Source of the DNA: Halichondria panicea
Taxonomy: Eukaryota; Porifera; Demospongiae; Suberitida; Halichondriidae
Assembly: GCF_963675165.1 (NCBI RefSeq)
Contig: NC_087381.1
Coordinates: forward strand, 6,387,378-6,451,377
Direction of reading: 5' to 3'
DNA length: 64,000 nucleotides
Part shown: positions 9,480-22,813 of the stretch, piece by piece
Layout of the letters: every line of letters begins with the position of its first letter
Numbering within the stretch: position 1 is the stretch's first letter
The notes under the pieces: generated by a model
Told to the model about the DNA's origin: nothing
The model's database searches: none
Seen by the model: the letters and a program-made list of their open reading frames with translations, nothing else
Program-made: the position numbers and the translations under genes

Positions 9480-12093
9480 TTTGGGTACCGACTTGACTGC
9501 TTCAGTGTACTTTGATCACCACCTGCTGATGATGATATTGTAGTTCTTACAGTCTCTGGACCGGAGTTGCTGAGTATTGGAGCCTTTCTGATGACAGGGA
9601 ACTCTTATCTATTGGAATTATGATTTCAGTAGCAGTGAATTTACCGCTTTGAGTATACTTAACTGTCACCACCAACCTGTGAAGAGGAGTCACTATAATT
9701 AATTATGCAGTAAACTTCGCTCTTAGCATACACTGCTGACTGTACACCACATGAGAAGTGTCTACATGTTAACATTATAGTAATAGCTACATGCAGTATA
9801 TAAATCTATCATAGTATGGTTGATCACTGCCACTTTGTTGGATACTCTCTCCAAGTTTATGACCTCTTATTTGTAGCCTCCTCCGCAAGAGGTGTAGGTA
9901 ATTAACTTGGGTAAAGAGTTAAACAAGAGTTAAACAGATCAGATTTCACTATTACATTGTAAAGTCATGACTCACATTGGGAAAATCACACACACAATAA
10001 CAAGCTAGCTACTGTGTGTTCAATTCAGTACAAGAGTCCTACACACATAGCTCTAGCTTTACAGCCATGGAGTCACTCTCAGCACTCATAGATCATTGCA
10101 TGGGTCTGCATATAAAGAAGGTATAATTATACTAGTGATTCAAGCAGTACACATGATTTCGGGTATAAATCAAAGCTGGAAATCACTGAAACCATATAGC
10201 ACACTGTATACAACATGTACACTGTTAGAGAGGAAGTAATTGATCAAGTGGTAAACCACAACTGTAGTGATTAAGTGTACTCTCTCCACTTGGACGTAGA
10301 TCTAGATTTTCTTCAAGTTAATTTGTTCTAGAACTGAGCTGCTGCTGAACTTTCAAATTGGAGAGAACCACCCTAGATTAAGTGTTCTGTGCATTTAACT
10401 GCGAACATACTATACACTACCTTTTCAAGTACTGGCAGATCTTGGTAACTATCTCTTCCTTCCCCATATCCAATAAGATACTAATCAGTGCTCTAAAGGT
10501 TGCTTCGCTGGGTTCGTGACTTCTCCAGATTGACAAACTGTTGATCACTGCCACTTGATTGCTTCTACTTAAATAAGTCTCTCGCCTCACGTCAGCTTGT
10601 TCATTGTCAGTCAGCTTCAGTGGGTTGAGGTAGAGCTCCACATCATTAAAGTGCATAGCTACTGGAGCAAGGTCGTCTTGTACAATCTCTCGATCCAACT
10701 GCTCGTCAGTGACTCCATGCTTGACCATCAACTCATGGAGGCTGGTAGTCCCTGGATCCTATATACATATCAGTAGTATAATAACCATACAAACAAACTC
10801 TGCATGGTTTGGGTGTAAACTCTAAAACAGCAAGTTTGTACATGTACATTAAAAGTCCGAAACGCTCATTAAGGTGGGGCAAAGGAGTTGCAATTTACAT
10901 TTATTGCACAGCTGCAGACAATGCACCTTTTGATCGTCACCACTGATACTAAGCACAGAGGGACCAATATCATCATGAGCCACACCATGCAGCTAGATCC
11001 TGTATAATATACGTAGTACATGCATGAAGGGCTAGAGTATAATTAGACAGTTATGCATGTATATTCATAATTAAGCACTCACCAGAGGGTTTCTACCAGT
11101 GAAGACGCTGTACCTATTGAGAGTCTCCCTCAGACAACTGTAAGTTCCCTCAGTCTCACTCCTCCACGTCTCAAGGGCCTGGATCACCTCCTGTCTGGGA
11201 CTGACCGACTGAATTTTGACAACTGAAGTTTGAGATGGACTCAGCATTATTCTGAACATACGACTGTTTCGAGCAACTTGATCTGGATTTTCATTATCTG
11301 AATTGGTAACCAGTTCGGCAAAATGGGAAATGAAAGCTCTGAGATTTGCTCATCTTTCTTGGTATTCTTGTCACTGTGGATACACTGTATGGTGGTTTGA
11401 TCCAGGCCAGCGTACGGCTCAAACTGTAAGAGATGCGCAAAGGGTAGGCCAACTTGTTGTGTTGATTTGATCATTATTCTGTTGGAGGAGACAGCTGCTG
11501 CAATATCTTTGAGTTAACCAGTGGGAGGTCAGGAGATTTTTCAGAGGATGCTTGACAACTTCATCTGGATCAATCACCGATTCAATCACATTCACATTGC
11601 GGCCAAAACATTCAACTATCTCACGGATTGTGCTCATAATTTTGGAGTGATGTATCAGACCTTCAGGTCGAACTGTGTCAGAGCGCATTTTGAGAGCAAG
11701 AGTTCAGCCATTTTCCGCAAGCTCGAGGTGCACGGTGATCCCATCATCGTTGCACCAGCAGATCCCACTCTTCCACACAGAGCAGAATTTTTGTAGTGGA
11801 GGGACATCATGCATTATGTTACTGGCAGGGACAAGGCCGAACGTGGAACACTATCCTCAGAATGAGGACTTGAAGGCAGCGAGGATCAAAAAACTCGGTT
11901 TTTTGAGATGTTTCAAGTATTCAAACCAAAATGGTACTTGATACTTTGCATGAGCGTCTTTCCAAAATTGCTCTGGAAATTCGATTCGAATGAGCCCTGG
12001 AAAGAAGAGGTATCGAGTGTCAGACTCAGGAACAGAAGCATCTCTGTCAGTGGAAGTAATTTCCTTCGAAATGAAATCTAAATAATAACTATC
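9480..12093 (-). pseudogene. Truncated duplicate of the ROCO-Death-domain gene (COR tail, Death-like exons; no ROC)
   Basis: This is a second copy of the gene at 26322-30114. Main block 11083-12093 corresponds to the end of the COR region (RYLFFPGLI, then IEFPEQFW) through SPRQEVIQALETWRSETEGT and GRNPL. It is followed by a small exon at about 10920-10993 and a Death-domain exon at 10417-10758 (EQLDREI, DLAPVAMHF, LSIWRSHEPSEATFRALI, ICQYLKR, stop 10417-10419). A remnant near 9540-9640 matches 27181-27250. No GTPase (ROC) segment is present upstream. At least two frame breaks interrupt it, one near 11512 and one near 11900. Where the other copy has stops at 28855, 28447 and 28162, this one has Arg, Glu and Gln codons. 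Confidence 0.8.
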
Positions 12094-12206
12094 CAAGTGG
12101 TTTCCTGTTTGCCGTTACAAGAGGCAGTTTTGCACAGAGTTGGGAGCACGGAGCTTGTCCTCTGTCCGTGGAATCAAGAAGGTCTGCATGTGGGAGTTTC
12201 TGTGTA

Positions 12207-12373
12207 TCTAAATAGTTATTTCAATCCGTGCCATAGCTAGTGTCCTTTATAGAGAGGTTGTCCTCTAGTGGGAGGGTCCGTTATGGGAGGTTCCACTGTG
12301 TACATTGCAGTGAATGGTCACATAATTACACAGGACACTAGCTATGGCACGATTGAAATCACTATCTAAGTAC
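12207..12373. repeat. Hairpin with MITE terminus
   Basis: TTTCAATCCGTGCCATAGCTAGTGTCC (about 12220-12246) is repeated inverted at about 12330-12357 (GGACACTAGCTATGGCAC). Between them lies GGGAGGTTCCACTGTG, a match to the CAGTGGAACCTCC terminus. It looks like a folded relic of that MITE family. Confidence 0.6.
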
Positions 12374-13150
12374 ACACAAAATTGTAGCTATAATAATATA
12401 GTGTACCATAACGACTGATGCATGTGGAACCATTGCCATGCATGGATCATCACCGACTTGCATGTTCCTAGTGGGTTCTTTCCATACTGAGTATATAATA
12501 TCCATGCAGCATGACAATGCATTATGCAGCTACCGTATAACAATAACACAGCAACCCAAATTGTTGGCTCCCATTCCCTCATCAGCTGTGCTATTCCGAA
12601 AAATAGCTTGAGGTTTGAGTGGTAGTTAAATATTACACGTCAATCGTAGCTGTCACAGTAATGCTATTCATGGATATTCAAATCTTTCCTGTGTACTCAC
12701 TCTGCTGTGTACTGCATGTACTTCTCAACCATTAATTGTGTGGTCGCAAAAGAATGCATGCTATACTGGAAATGGTGTGATTTGCACAAGAAGTTACTGA
12801 AAGAAAATGGAAACCAAACATTTCCTCAAGAAATATGCACATTTACATCGCTGTACTTGGTTCTCTGACCTTCATCTTCTATGTACTTATCTAAGATTGC
12901 TTGGCTGTGGGTTATAGAAATACAAGAGAGCTTGGAGACACTTTCTTCAAGGAAACAACACATGATCAGTTTGACAATGAATGTGTATTTTACTTTGAAG
13001 CTGATTACGCAATCCCACACATAATGTTTGTTTACCATCTGCATGTCTAGCAGTTCTTGTTGGGCTAACCTGTGCGTGCTGTGGATTGAAAAAGAGTTGG
13101 TACTACGTTTTGTTTGAACCTTTTTCCTGCGTTGTTGTTCATTCTTACCA
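12374..13150. other. Non-coding stretch
   Basis: No domain, splice-consistent exon or clear repeat was recognised between the hairpin and the membrane-protein-like reading frames. Confidence 0.4.
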
Positions 13151-13159
13151 TAATTTTAT

Positions 13160-15365
13160 TTTTATTGACTACATAATTATACGCCACCCATCATGCTTCT
13201 GCCATTCTCATATTTTACGCAATTTCTGTTCTTGTATTTGTTGTGACATACCGAGCTGCGTATTACAACATTGTTCACTGCTTTAGAAAGTGTAAAAGAT
13301 CAGCTGATGAAGGTACTGGTACGATAACATCAGATGAACCAGTTTGTGATTTGGCTACTTGCATTGACCCAATAAAAAAGCACACAATTCGTTGCGTGTT
13401 ATGTATTTGCTGTGCAAAATATTTTAACCCCGAAAACCAACAGTGGCACCCCTTGTATCGGTAGAAGGTTAAGCTTCTGTGAAGATGGTATTGTGAAATA
13501 TGTAATACACAGTTGCTTGTTGTTCACATTTGTAGTGTTGTCATTCTTCTTATCTGGAATTCTGGTATTTGTGGTGGTTCTCTTTCTCATTGTTTCTATC
13601 AACCTTGCCATTGACGATGCTCCCAATCGACTGCTAAACATCAATCAGACGATTCTCGTATTTACTACTCTCACAATCACTTACAAACTGTATCAAAGTA
13701 AGAGCAGCGGCACGATCTTGGACCAACCGGTAAAGGCCAATACAAAAAAACTGAAGCCGACTTCACTATACCGCTTACAGGCACTCCATGCAGCCTGGGC
13801 GCTGCAACTACGGACACTCCACCTACTGGCCTGGGCACTGCAACTACGGACACTCCACCTACAGGCCTAGGCGCTGCAACTATGGACACTCCACCTACAG
13901 GCCTGGACGCTGCAACTACGGACACTTCACCTACAGGCCTGGGCACTGCGACTATACGGACACTCTTCCTACAAGCCTGGGCACTGCAACTACGGACACT
14001 CCACCTACATGTAACTACGGGCGCTCCACCTACTGGCCTGGGGGCTGTAACTACGAACACTCCACCTACAGGTCTGGACGCTGTAACTACGGACACTCCA
14101 CCTACAGGTCTGGGCACTGCAACTACGGACACTCCACCTACAGGCCTGGACGCTGCAACTACGGACACTTCACCTACAGGCCTGGGCACTGCAACTATAC
14201 GGACACTCTTCCTACAAGCCTAGGCGCTGCAACTATACGGACACTCTCCCTACAAGCTTGGGTGCTGCAACTACGGACACTCCACCTACTGGCCTGGGCG
14301 CTGCAACTACGGACACTTCACCTACAGGCCTGGGCACTGCAGCTATACGGACACTCTTCCTACAAGCTTGGGCGCTGCAACTACGGACACTCCACCTACT
14401 GGCCTGGGCGCTGTAACTACGGACACTCCACCTACAGGTCTGGACGCTGTAACTACGGACACTCCACCTACAGGTCTGGGCACTGCAACTACGGACACTC
14501 TTCCTACAAGCCTGGGCGCTGCAACTACGGGCGCTCCTCCTACTGGCCTGGGCGCTGTAACTACGGACACTCCACCTACAAGCCTAGGCGCTGCAACTAC
14601 GGACACTCCACCTACAGGCCTGGACGCTGTAACTACGGACACTCCACCTACAGGCCTGGACGCTGTAACTACGGACACTCCACCTACAGGTCTGGGCACT
14701 GTAACTACGGACACTCCACCTACAGGCCTGGACGCTGTAACTACGGACACTCCACCTACAGGTCTGGGCACTGCAACTACGGACACTCTTCCTACAAGCC
14801 TGGGCGCTGCAACTATGGCGCTCCACTTACTGGCCTGGGTGCTGTAACTACGGACACTCCACCTACAGGTCTGGGCACTGTAACTACGGACACTCCACCT
14901 ACAGGCCTGGACGCTGTAACTACGGACACTCCACCTACAGGTCTGGGCACTGCAACTACGGACACTCTTCCTACAAGCCTGGGCGCTGCAACTACGGGCG
15001 CTCCACCTACTGGCCTGGGCGCTGTAACTACGGACACTCCACCTACAAGCCTGGGCGCTGCAACTACGGATACTCCACCTACAGGCCTGGGCGCTGCAAC
15101 TACGAACACTTCACCTACAGGCCTGGACGCTGTAACTACGGACACTCCACCTACAGGTCTGGGCACTGCAACTACGGACACTCTTCCTACAAGCCTGGGC
15201 GCTGCAACTACGGGTGCTCCACCTACTGGCCTGGGCACTGTAACTACGGGCGCTCCACTTCAAGAGGCTCCACCTCCAAGTACTAACTATGATGATTGGA
15301 GGAATAAGAATAAATCCGATAAACAGAATTGGCTGAGCTTCTTCTTGATGCTTTACAAGCTCTAA
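13160..15365 (+). CDS. Hypothetical membrane protein with Thr/Pro-rich VNTR tail, frame broken
   Basis: I do not recognise the family. One frame has a hydrophobic segment (ASAILIFYAISVLVFVV) followed by YRAAYYNIVHCFRKCKRS and a Cys-rich stretch to a stop near 13464. An overlapping frame from 13412 gives FCEDGIVKYVIHSC, two hydrophobic segments (LLFTFVVLSFFLSG, ILVFVVVLFLIVSI) and a hydrophilic linker. The reading then meets the 36-bp VNTR, whose likely coding phase reads TTDTPPTGLGAA, a mucin-like Thr/Pro-rich repeat. After the VNTR the frame ends with PPPSTNYDDWRNKNKSDKQN, a short hydrophobic tail and a stop at 15363-15365. Frame changes near 13465 and inside the repeat mean a pseudogene, missed introns or assembly error. 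Confidence 0.4.
13779..15265. repeat. 36-bp minisatellite (about 41 units)
   Basis: The unit runs GGCGCTGCAACTACGG, ACACTCCACC, TACAGGCCTG (36 bp = 12 codons). Variant positions recur (CTGCAA/CTGTAA, CCTACAGG/CCTACTGG/CCTACAAG, CTGGAC/CTGGGC). Four units (near 13951, 14190, 14232 and 14341) carry two extra bases (ACTATACGG), which shift the frame. The consensus has no stop in several frames on both strands, which creates long artefact ORFs. Confidence 0.95.
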
Positions 15366-16175
15366 AAAGAATGGGGGGAAATGAGTAGATCTATAACATT
15401 ACTGAGATCCTACAATAGTACGTGTTATAATAATAATAGCTATTGTTTTGTTATAGCCAGGGTCATATAGCTATAGCTATTGAATATCGAGTTGTCACAT
15501 AATGATGCATTTACTATAATTATACCGGTGACATAAGGGTAAAATTAATTTCTGCCATTAATTTTCTGTGTATGAGAATAAATCACAAAAATTTGTAGTC
15601 ACAGATATTGGAAAATTCCACTTGCGAGTAATTAGACACGCTATGAATAACATTAATTTCACAAATTTTAATACCAGGATTTCCTTTTATCTTGTCATGT
15701 TGGAAATTAGAGCCTTCAATGTAACTATATATATATGGGGTAAGAATAAAATAATGGTCACATAGGATCAAAATAACATGCAAATATATTATGCTTTCTA
15801 TCCGAAGTATTACATGTAAGCTACTGGGTTGTTCGCTATAGTTATTACACTCTATCAACACATCTGGTGGGAGCCAGCACACAGCTCTTGTAAAAGTAAA
15901 CTCAAAGTACATTTAATGAGATTCATATTATTACGAGCATAATTTAGCGTCAATTACAAATTCGCTAAAATTAATCCGTTTATAATAGTAACATTAATGT
16001 ACATCACAGTGTCTCTCCCGCATGCATGTATTAATTAACCCATTTTAGTGTACAAAATTATTGTTATTACAATAATTACAAAACATAGTGAGGAGGAAGA
16101 GGAGAAGAATTAAAACTCACTATATATTACTAGCTATCAGTTTCCGTATAAGTTATAAGTTATAATTATATAGCT
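15366..16175. other. Non-coding stretch between convergent genes
   Basis: AT-rich sequence with no gene recognised. It separates the VNTR ORF (+) from the 3' end of the receptor gene (-), so it should contain both 3' untranslated regions. Confidence 0.45.
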
Positions 16176-19100
16176 TTAACTGTCATCGTACACGGGGATA
16201 GTCACAGGCCCATAAGCCTCACAGGGTGTTAGTTCAAACTTCACCTCTGAAACATCATCCCCTACTGTAGAGGGTTGAGGATTTCCAGACCCATAAGCAT
16301 CACAAGGTGTTAGTTTGAACTGCACCTCTGAAGCACCATCACTTGCTGTAGAGGGTTGAGGGTTTCTAGTGGTACTCATCAAGTTTGCCTCTTGAAATAC
16401 ACTGATGTAATCATAGACATGATGGGGAAGCTCATCCAGAACAACTTCAGGCCTCCTGTATATGTGGGTGTTTGACATTCATGAAAGCACCACGCTACAC
16501 ACTCTTCTGAAAACGCTGTAATGGTATTCCAAGTATAAGCAAAGCTAATATAATTTGAGAACCAAGCATTATTTTGCCTCTATAGAAGCCTATAGAAATT
16601 CTTACTTTCACTTAATTAATCCCTTTAGCAGCTGTAGCAGTCTACACAGACAACAGAAACACACACACAAAAGCACTACTACCGTATACCTCGCTTGCGC
16701 ATGTGCACCGAGGCATAATAAAATAGTATACGTATATCAATGAATTGATGAACTCACATATCTAGATCTGGTGGACTACTTTCATTGATACGCAAGGTCT
16801 TCGATTTATATCTCCGATATCTCAAAGCAACCAGCAAAATTACGGCCAACAACAGAGCAACTACCATCAATGATCCAATCACAATGCCAATCACAGCACC
16901 TACACTCAGTAGTGAAGGAGCTGCAATAAGTCGTATAAGTACATAAATAGTCATAAGTCCTGTTTTGAGCTAAAAACATATACACGCCATTTCCCTATAA
17001 TTATCGTTGTTATGATTGCTAGAAGAATTAATGCAATTAGCTATACTCTTTTAAACACACCTTCTTGTACACACCGAAGAGGACTAGCTTCCGCCCACAC
17101 TCCATCTTCACATGTCCTTATCTCATCTCCTAGGAGCTGGAACCCTTCATCACAGGTGTACGTAGCAACTGTCCTATGTGGTCCTTCAGACACATTGTAG
17201 ATGATCATTCCATTAGCGAGTGGTAGAAGATCATTACACAAAGCTGCACGTGAGAACATTATGTCATTAGAGGTTTATTAGTATACAGGTTTGGTTAATT
17301 GGTGACTAATTCAACAGTGGGCTCAGATCTCAGAATATTAACTCGTATTATGTTTTCACAACTTACGGACACACTGTGGTTCTTGGCCAGTCCACGCCCA
17401 CACCATTCTACTTACTGCCTCTCCAGTGGTACAGTTCCTCTCTTTATCCCCATCTAGGAACAACCCATCATCACACGTGTACATTGCTATGGTTCCCAGG
17501 AAAGTGGTGCCAATGTGATACATGATTGATCCATTCCCAAGAGGTGGCAGCTCTTCACACTGTATACCTGCAACATCAATTAGTTATTCTAGAACAATGA
17601 CGTATGCAACCTTAAAACCCAACTCCGAAAGCATCCTATATTATTACATATATACTATGTCCAGTCAGTGCTAGAGCTTTCATTTAACTTGTGCTATGGT
17701 AGATCTATAGTTAGAGGACTAATAAATAAACACATTTTTGAATAAGGTTGTTTTATGTGGAGCGAAGGCCAAATAGAAGAACTGTATCAATGAATGTTAG
17801 TAATAACTTACGTTGACACGTTGGTGGTACTCCACTGAAAGTGCTGTCACTCTGACAAACTCTGATCACGTTTCCGATAAGAATGACTCCAGGGAAGCAG
17901 ATGTGCTCAGCGTTAGTTCCCTCAAGGTATGGAGCCGTCGTGTCAGGTGAGTACTCAACACTACCATTAACAAGCAATTCCAGCTCTTGACAGACAACTA
18001 TATACGGAACAGAAAAATAATTATAGGAGAATCTATGTCATTTGGATCACCAAACTATGATTGCCACTGACATACAAAAGATTAAATCAATAATTATGTA
18101 CCACTTAGTCTAGCAGTTCCAACTCTAAGTAAATCATTTGCAAAAATCAGAATGCCCAAAATTGGAACACACGTCCTCTTAAATATACCATGCAGCTAGT
18201 GAACTGCCTATGTATGAAAGAATTTACTAGCTACACAAGCATAATTGTAGTTCGTACATAATTAATTATCCTTAACGTACATAATGTGTACATGTATACA
18301 CATACCTTCGTCCTCGATAATGGTAGCGTCGGCAGTACCCAGATTTAGGGACACTCTCTCCCCACTAATGATGGTTAGTATGCCTTGAAATATTTTGTTA
18401 GTCTCAAATATGTGATTATCATTCAAATCAACTGTGATCATTATGGTTTGCATGCCTGCTCTCAGAATGATTGGCATGTCGATAATTGAAGTGTAGTCTA
18501 GGCCAGCCATAGCAGCAAAATCTGGTTGTTTGGGTGTGGGTGTGTGGGTGTGGGTGTGCGTGTGGGTGTGTGTGTGTGTGGTAAGGTGGGTGTGGGTGTG
18601 GGTGTGTGGGGGGATGTGTGGTAAGGTGGTAAGTGTAATACTGAAGATGCTCATAGAGCATTGCAGCAGCAAAACAGATATATACAATAACATTTTATCG
18701 TAATGACCTTAATAATTAATATGGAATGATCGAAGCAACAATTAGATCGACTAGAAAACAGTGTTTTTTATCGTCTTCGAAGATCACCTACAAGTTTCAA
18801 CTACACTAAGTAATCATTAGCAGTTAAAGCAGTCCATGAAAGTACTAGATCTAGTTTGCTCAAACAGCTCATTTTGTGTCCAGTCCACACACACACACAC
18901 ACACACACATAACCGATCACTCTACCTTGCTGCGCTGCACACGCACGAGGTAAATACGTATGTCATAAATAAAGACTTTCACCTGCTATTAGACCGTCCG
19001 CAGTCGAGAAGGACAACTCAATATCTCTGTTTAATATATGGTTACTAGTCACTCCTACAGTGAATATCATTGGTCCTCCGTCCTCCCTGGCAGAGTATGG

Positions 19101-21568
19101 TGGGTTGATGAAACCAACACTCACCTCTGTATGGATTAGCGACTAAAATAAGAATAAGAAAGCACCACCACAATTTACCTTCATTATCCAAAATTGTAAT
19201 GTTACTGACATATGGATTGAGTACAAGGTTGCCAGGTAAACTAGTGCCTTCAAGCTCAATAAATCGCAGAGAAAACTGCTCTTCAAATTCATAATGGATA
19301 TCCTCTGTTATCTCAACCATGATGCAACTGCGACGACTAGTATTGCTAAAGCTTACAGAATGGGCAAAATGAGGTCCAGTCATTTCCATATAGTCATCGC
19401 CATCTGTGAATCAATACAGGATGCAATAGACAGCAGCATCTGTAATTCTGTACACACTATACCTGCTGTGCCTTGTACAGTTTCAACCCCAATACTGATG
19501 GTTAATATTCCTATTGGAGTGTCCTCTAAAGGTTCAAGCATTCTCACACACACTTCCAGCATTCCAATCCTTTCGTTAACTATGTACGAGATGTTCTCGA
19601 AGCCAATGCGGAATACTGAGAGATATCATTAGATTTTATTATTTCTAACAGAATAATTATTATGTTAATAACTCACGGTCGTCATCCTCAATAATGATAA
19701 AAAAACTGGGATATTGAGGGAGGATCTTGAATACTGGTAATGTTGCATCAGTGGGTAGACTTAGTCTGAGTTGAGCAGCTTCTGTTACCTCAGGCAGATT
19801 GTCCCCAAATATAGTCAAACCATATACAGTGGTGTCATTTTCCTCTGGTCCTATTGATAGAAAATTTGATGATGGAAATACGAAATCATTGTCCTCTCCG
19901 TCTGCTAAAGGAATGGCATTTCCAAGTCCCTCCGGAGCAGTTAGGAACAAATTAACCACTAAGCTGATGGTTTGTTCAGTTAAATTCCCTGCTCCTTTGA
20001 TGATTTGAATTTGGTGATCGGCTTCTACCTCCGAATATGTTGTATTTGGTAGGGCAAATCCAATAAAGATATCTGTGTACATTATTATTTAATGCATTAA
20101 GTTTGACCACAATATGCTTTAACTCACCATCGTTGTCTATAATGTCAATGCGAATTATATCGCCACCATTGCTTTCAATTGAAGTTAATGGTGGCACATT
20201 GTTGGGATCTTGAAAACTTAAAGTAACTACAAAATACTCCAAGACTTCGTCAATCATGTCATCAAATATCAGTACATCTCCAGCCAAAAGAATCTCCCCA
20301 CCAGCCATAAAATTCAGTGTGATGGGTGTAGTAAAGAAATCTATCCTGCCTGGAACTATAGTCATAATAATGGTGATATAATGATTGAATTGAAATGTTC
20401 AGCTTACTGGTGTTTGCTCCTGCAAATGGTCTGGTAGTTGGTAGAGGTGTAAAATCTTCAGGAGCGATCATGGGTGTCAGAACTAGTGAGATATCGGAGG
20501 CCAGTTCTATCTCATTGGCCACTGTCACATCAATGGAGATGAAGCCATCATCCTCATCTACAAGTCTGCTGATCTCTCTCAGCCGAAAAACGAGGGCTAA
20601 TAATTATTATTAATGGAATGAAAATCTAGTGAAGGTATTAATTGTTACCAGTGCTATCCTGTATGATAAACTCCTGCCTACTCTGAAAAAAAACATTTGG
20701 CAAAGATGAATCAAAAAGTGCTCGGTTAACATTGGCCACACCAATCAACACCAAATCCAACACAAAAGTCTCATCTGGTTCCAATGCCACTCTGTCTGCT
20801 TGGAAGGTGATGGAGGTAGTTCCACCAGGGTTGAGAGGTAGAAAAACAAAACTCTGACCTATACTGAACTCCTCCTCTGAAGCTGTTAGTGTGGAAGTAA
20901 GCAACATAAACTCCATTATCTATTTCTATTACTATAAAAATACCTGTTCCTTCCCCATTGTAGTCAATGGCCATCCTAAGCTGTGCATTAGATGGACCCT
21001 TGAAGTATGCAAGTGGAACATCATAAGGAAATTGGGCCTCTGGTCTAGTGAAGGTATCTGAGCCAAAGCCGTACACTGCAAATTGAAAAATAATACACGG
21101 GCAACTACAAACCAAATAATAATTTGTTGACTGTGAAGTTGTATTTGATGGAAATATACAGCACGCCCATGTATCTACACCCACACACACAAACACACAA
21201 ATATATTACCGTGTACGGCGCTTTGCGCATAATAATTGTACCACAGCTAATCTGAATTTACTAGCACTAGAAAAGTATGTTCCTGACTGAAATTAACACT
21301 TACCTATGCACTGGAAGCATTGACCACCATCATTGTAATACAGTCCTACATTATTATTGACACAACAGTCCTCAGCATCGGAAGAAGGTCCCCCCACAAC
21401 AAGAGTAGCACAGCCAGGATCAGTGAAGCATCCAGTGAATTGGGCTTGAGCTGTAAAAAAAATAGATCCATATCTTTATACATCTATAGCTATTGAGCAT
21501 GTCTTACCAGCAGTAGTGGAAATGAGCAAGGTGATCGATGTCAGTAGGAGCTGATTTGAAACCCCCAT
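16176..21568 (-). CDS. Single-pass receptor with Calx-beta and CCP domains (16 exons, about 1045 aa)
   Basis: Exons, 5' to 3': 21568-21508, 21450-21304, 21075-20944, 20882-20649, 20596-20408, 20355-20128, 20072-19677, 19615-19463, 19403-19179, 19126-18983, 18521-18306, 17997-17812, 17567-17367, 17243-17061, 16920-16758, 16455-16176. They total 3138 nt with one open frame; every intron is GT-AG and all are phase 1 except the last (phase 2). Domains: signal peptide MGVSNQLLLTSITLLISTTA (1-20); six-Cys module (21-69); five Calx-beta-like units (about 70-191, 192-330, 331-462, 463-588, 589-708), four ending in acidic strands such as IIDNDG, IIEDDD, ILDNEG, IIEDEG; three CCPs (709-770, 771-837, 838-898); transmembrane helix from about 904 (VGAVIGIVIGSLMVVALLLA) with RYRRYK stop-transfer; tail 953-1045. 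The tail has YDYI and two 27-residue repeats starting NPQPST and ending in LTPC.AYG. Calx-beta units bind Ca2+ in many families, so Ca-dependent adhesion or recognition at the cell surface is inferred. The product name is descriptive only. Confidence 0.9.
18530..18620. repeat. CA/TG-rich microsatellite in intron 10 of the receptor gene
   Basis: A run of GTGTGGGTGTG-type repeats lies directly upstream (in gene direction) of the exon ending at 18521. On the coding strand it reads CACACCCACACCC and serves as the 3' splice-site tract. Confidence 0.85.
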
Positions 21569-22813
21569 ATCTGATATTTGTAGATCTATTATAGATCCAC
21601 TATGAAAGTAGCTCTATTATACTATTCTATCAGTGTGATGATTTCATTGGTGATGAAACATATGTAGGAAGTATAACAACCTTTGGCCTCATTAGTGGTA
21701 AATGATGTATTGTACCATGTGTTAGTGTACTGCATGTGTATGATTATGTTCTGTTTGGCGCTTATGCCCTTATTTGGTTATTGTCTAATCTACCTCTTTG
21801 TGTTTTCTGTTTTGTATAAATGACCTGTTCTTGTTCAAAGTTCCATATTTGTGAATTAAACTTGAATCTCTCAAAAAAGTGAGCTGCTGTATAGAAGGCC
21901 GTCTCTTCAATTTCAGTGTCAAGTTGAGAGTTGGTCACTTTTGTACGCTCTTCAATAGTCACACTCAGACTGAGTGAGGACTGTGAGTCCGACTCCTCTG
22001 TCCACCAGCTCCTGCATGCATGTGAGTAGCCTCGATTCTAGGCCGCGAAGAAAAAGGCGGCCTGGTATACTTTGTATGCGCATGTGTGTACATTACCCCA
22101 AAAAGGGGGTAATCCGTGTATTTGTGGATATACTGTCAGTAAAATAAACCGTATACTATTTGTATTCTGAAGTTACAGTCCGTTACATAGAAGTATTGTG
22201 GAAAGATGGCTGAGTTCTTACGCCCTTTAATACTGTATCAAGCCAAGTCTCTACTTAACGACATCCTACACTGTAAGGCTACAGATGTTATAGGAAAGGC
22301 ATGGTGTGTTCCTGTGGGTCCCCTGATGAGGCTGTGGTAACATGGACCAGGCAAGTCTTCTGCTATTAAATCTTGCCTTTATGTTCGACAGGAAGTCATT
22401 GCTGAAGATAAAGAAGCTAATAATTACTCATAAAAGCTTTTAATAAGCTTTAACTCGACACTCAGGAAGTTTAATATTCACTCAAGATCTACTGATGTAT
22501 TAATTAATTACAGGGCCGGCGGAACCGGTCAGGTTGGTCAGGCCAAAACCTGACCACTTTTCTTGCATTCACTTATATATTTGGTAACGGTCGTTAACAT
22601 TAAAAATGAAAAATTAATTACATTGCTTTAAATTGAATTTCTTTTTTGTACACATTTAATTACATTTACATTACATTGCATAATTATGATCGTAAATAAA
22701 TTGATTCAAACGTTCATCAGAATATAGCATTACTCACATTCACTCAAACTAATTAATGTTCTGTAGTTTTTCAACTAGAAATCTATACACACAATTATTG
22801 CATAAAATTTGTG
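21569..22813. other. Upstream region of the receptor gene; MITE fragments
   Basis: This must contain the receptor promoter, but no TATA-like or other motif stands out at a defined distance. At 22028 a TAGCCTCGATT-type terminus continues with GGCGGCCTGGTATAC and GCGCATGTGTG, matching the left end of the MITE at 40363; its right end was not found. CAGGGCCGGCGGAACCGG at 22513 resembles another TIR. An ATG ORF of 43 codons at 22206 has no recognisable features. Confidence 0.5.

Noticed and set aside
13677..15238. Minus-strand ORFs of RPVGGVSVV repeats
   Set aside because: Antisense reading of the 36-bp VNTR, with no unique sequence or gene context.
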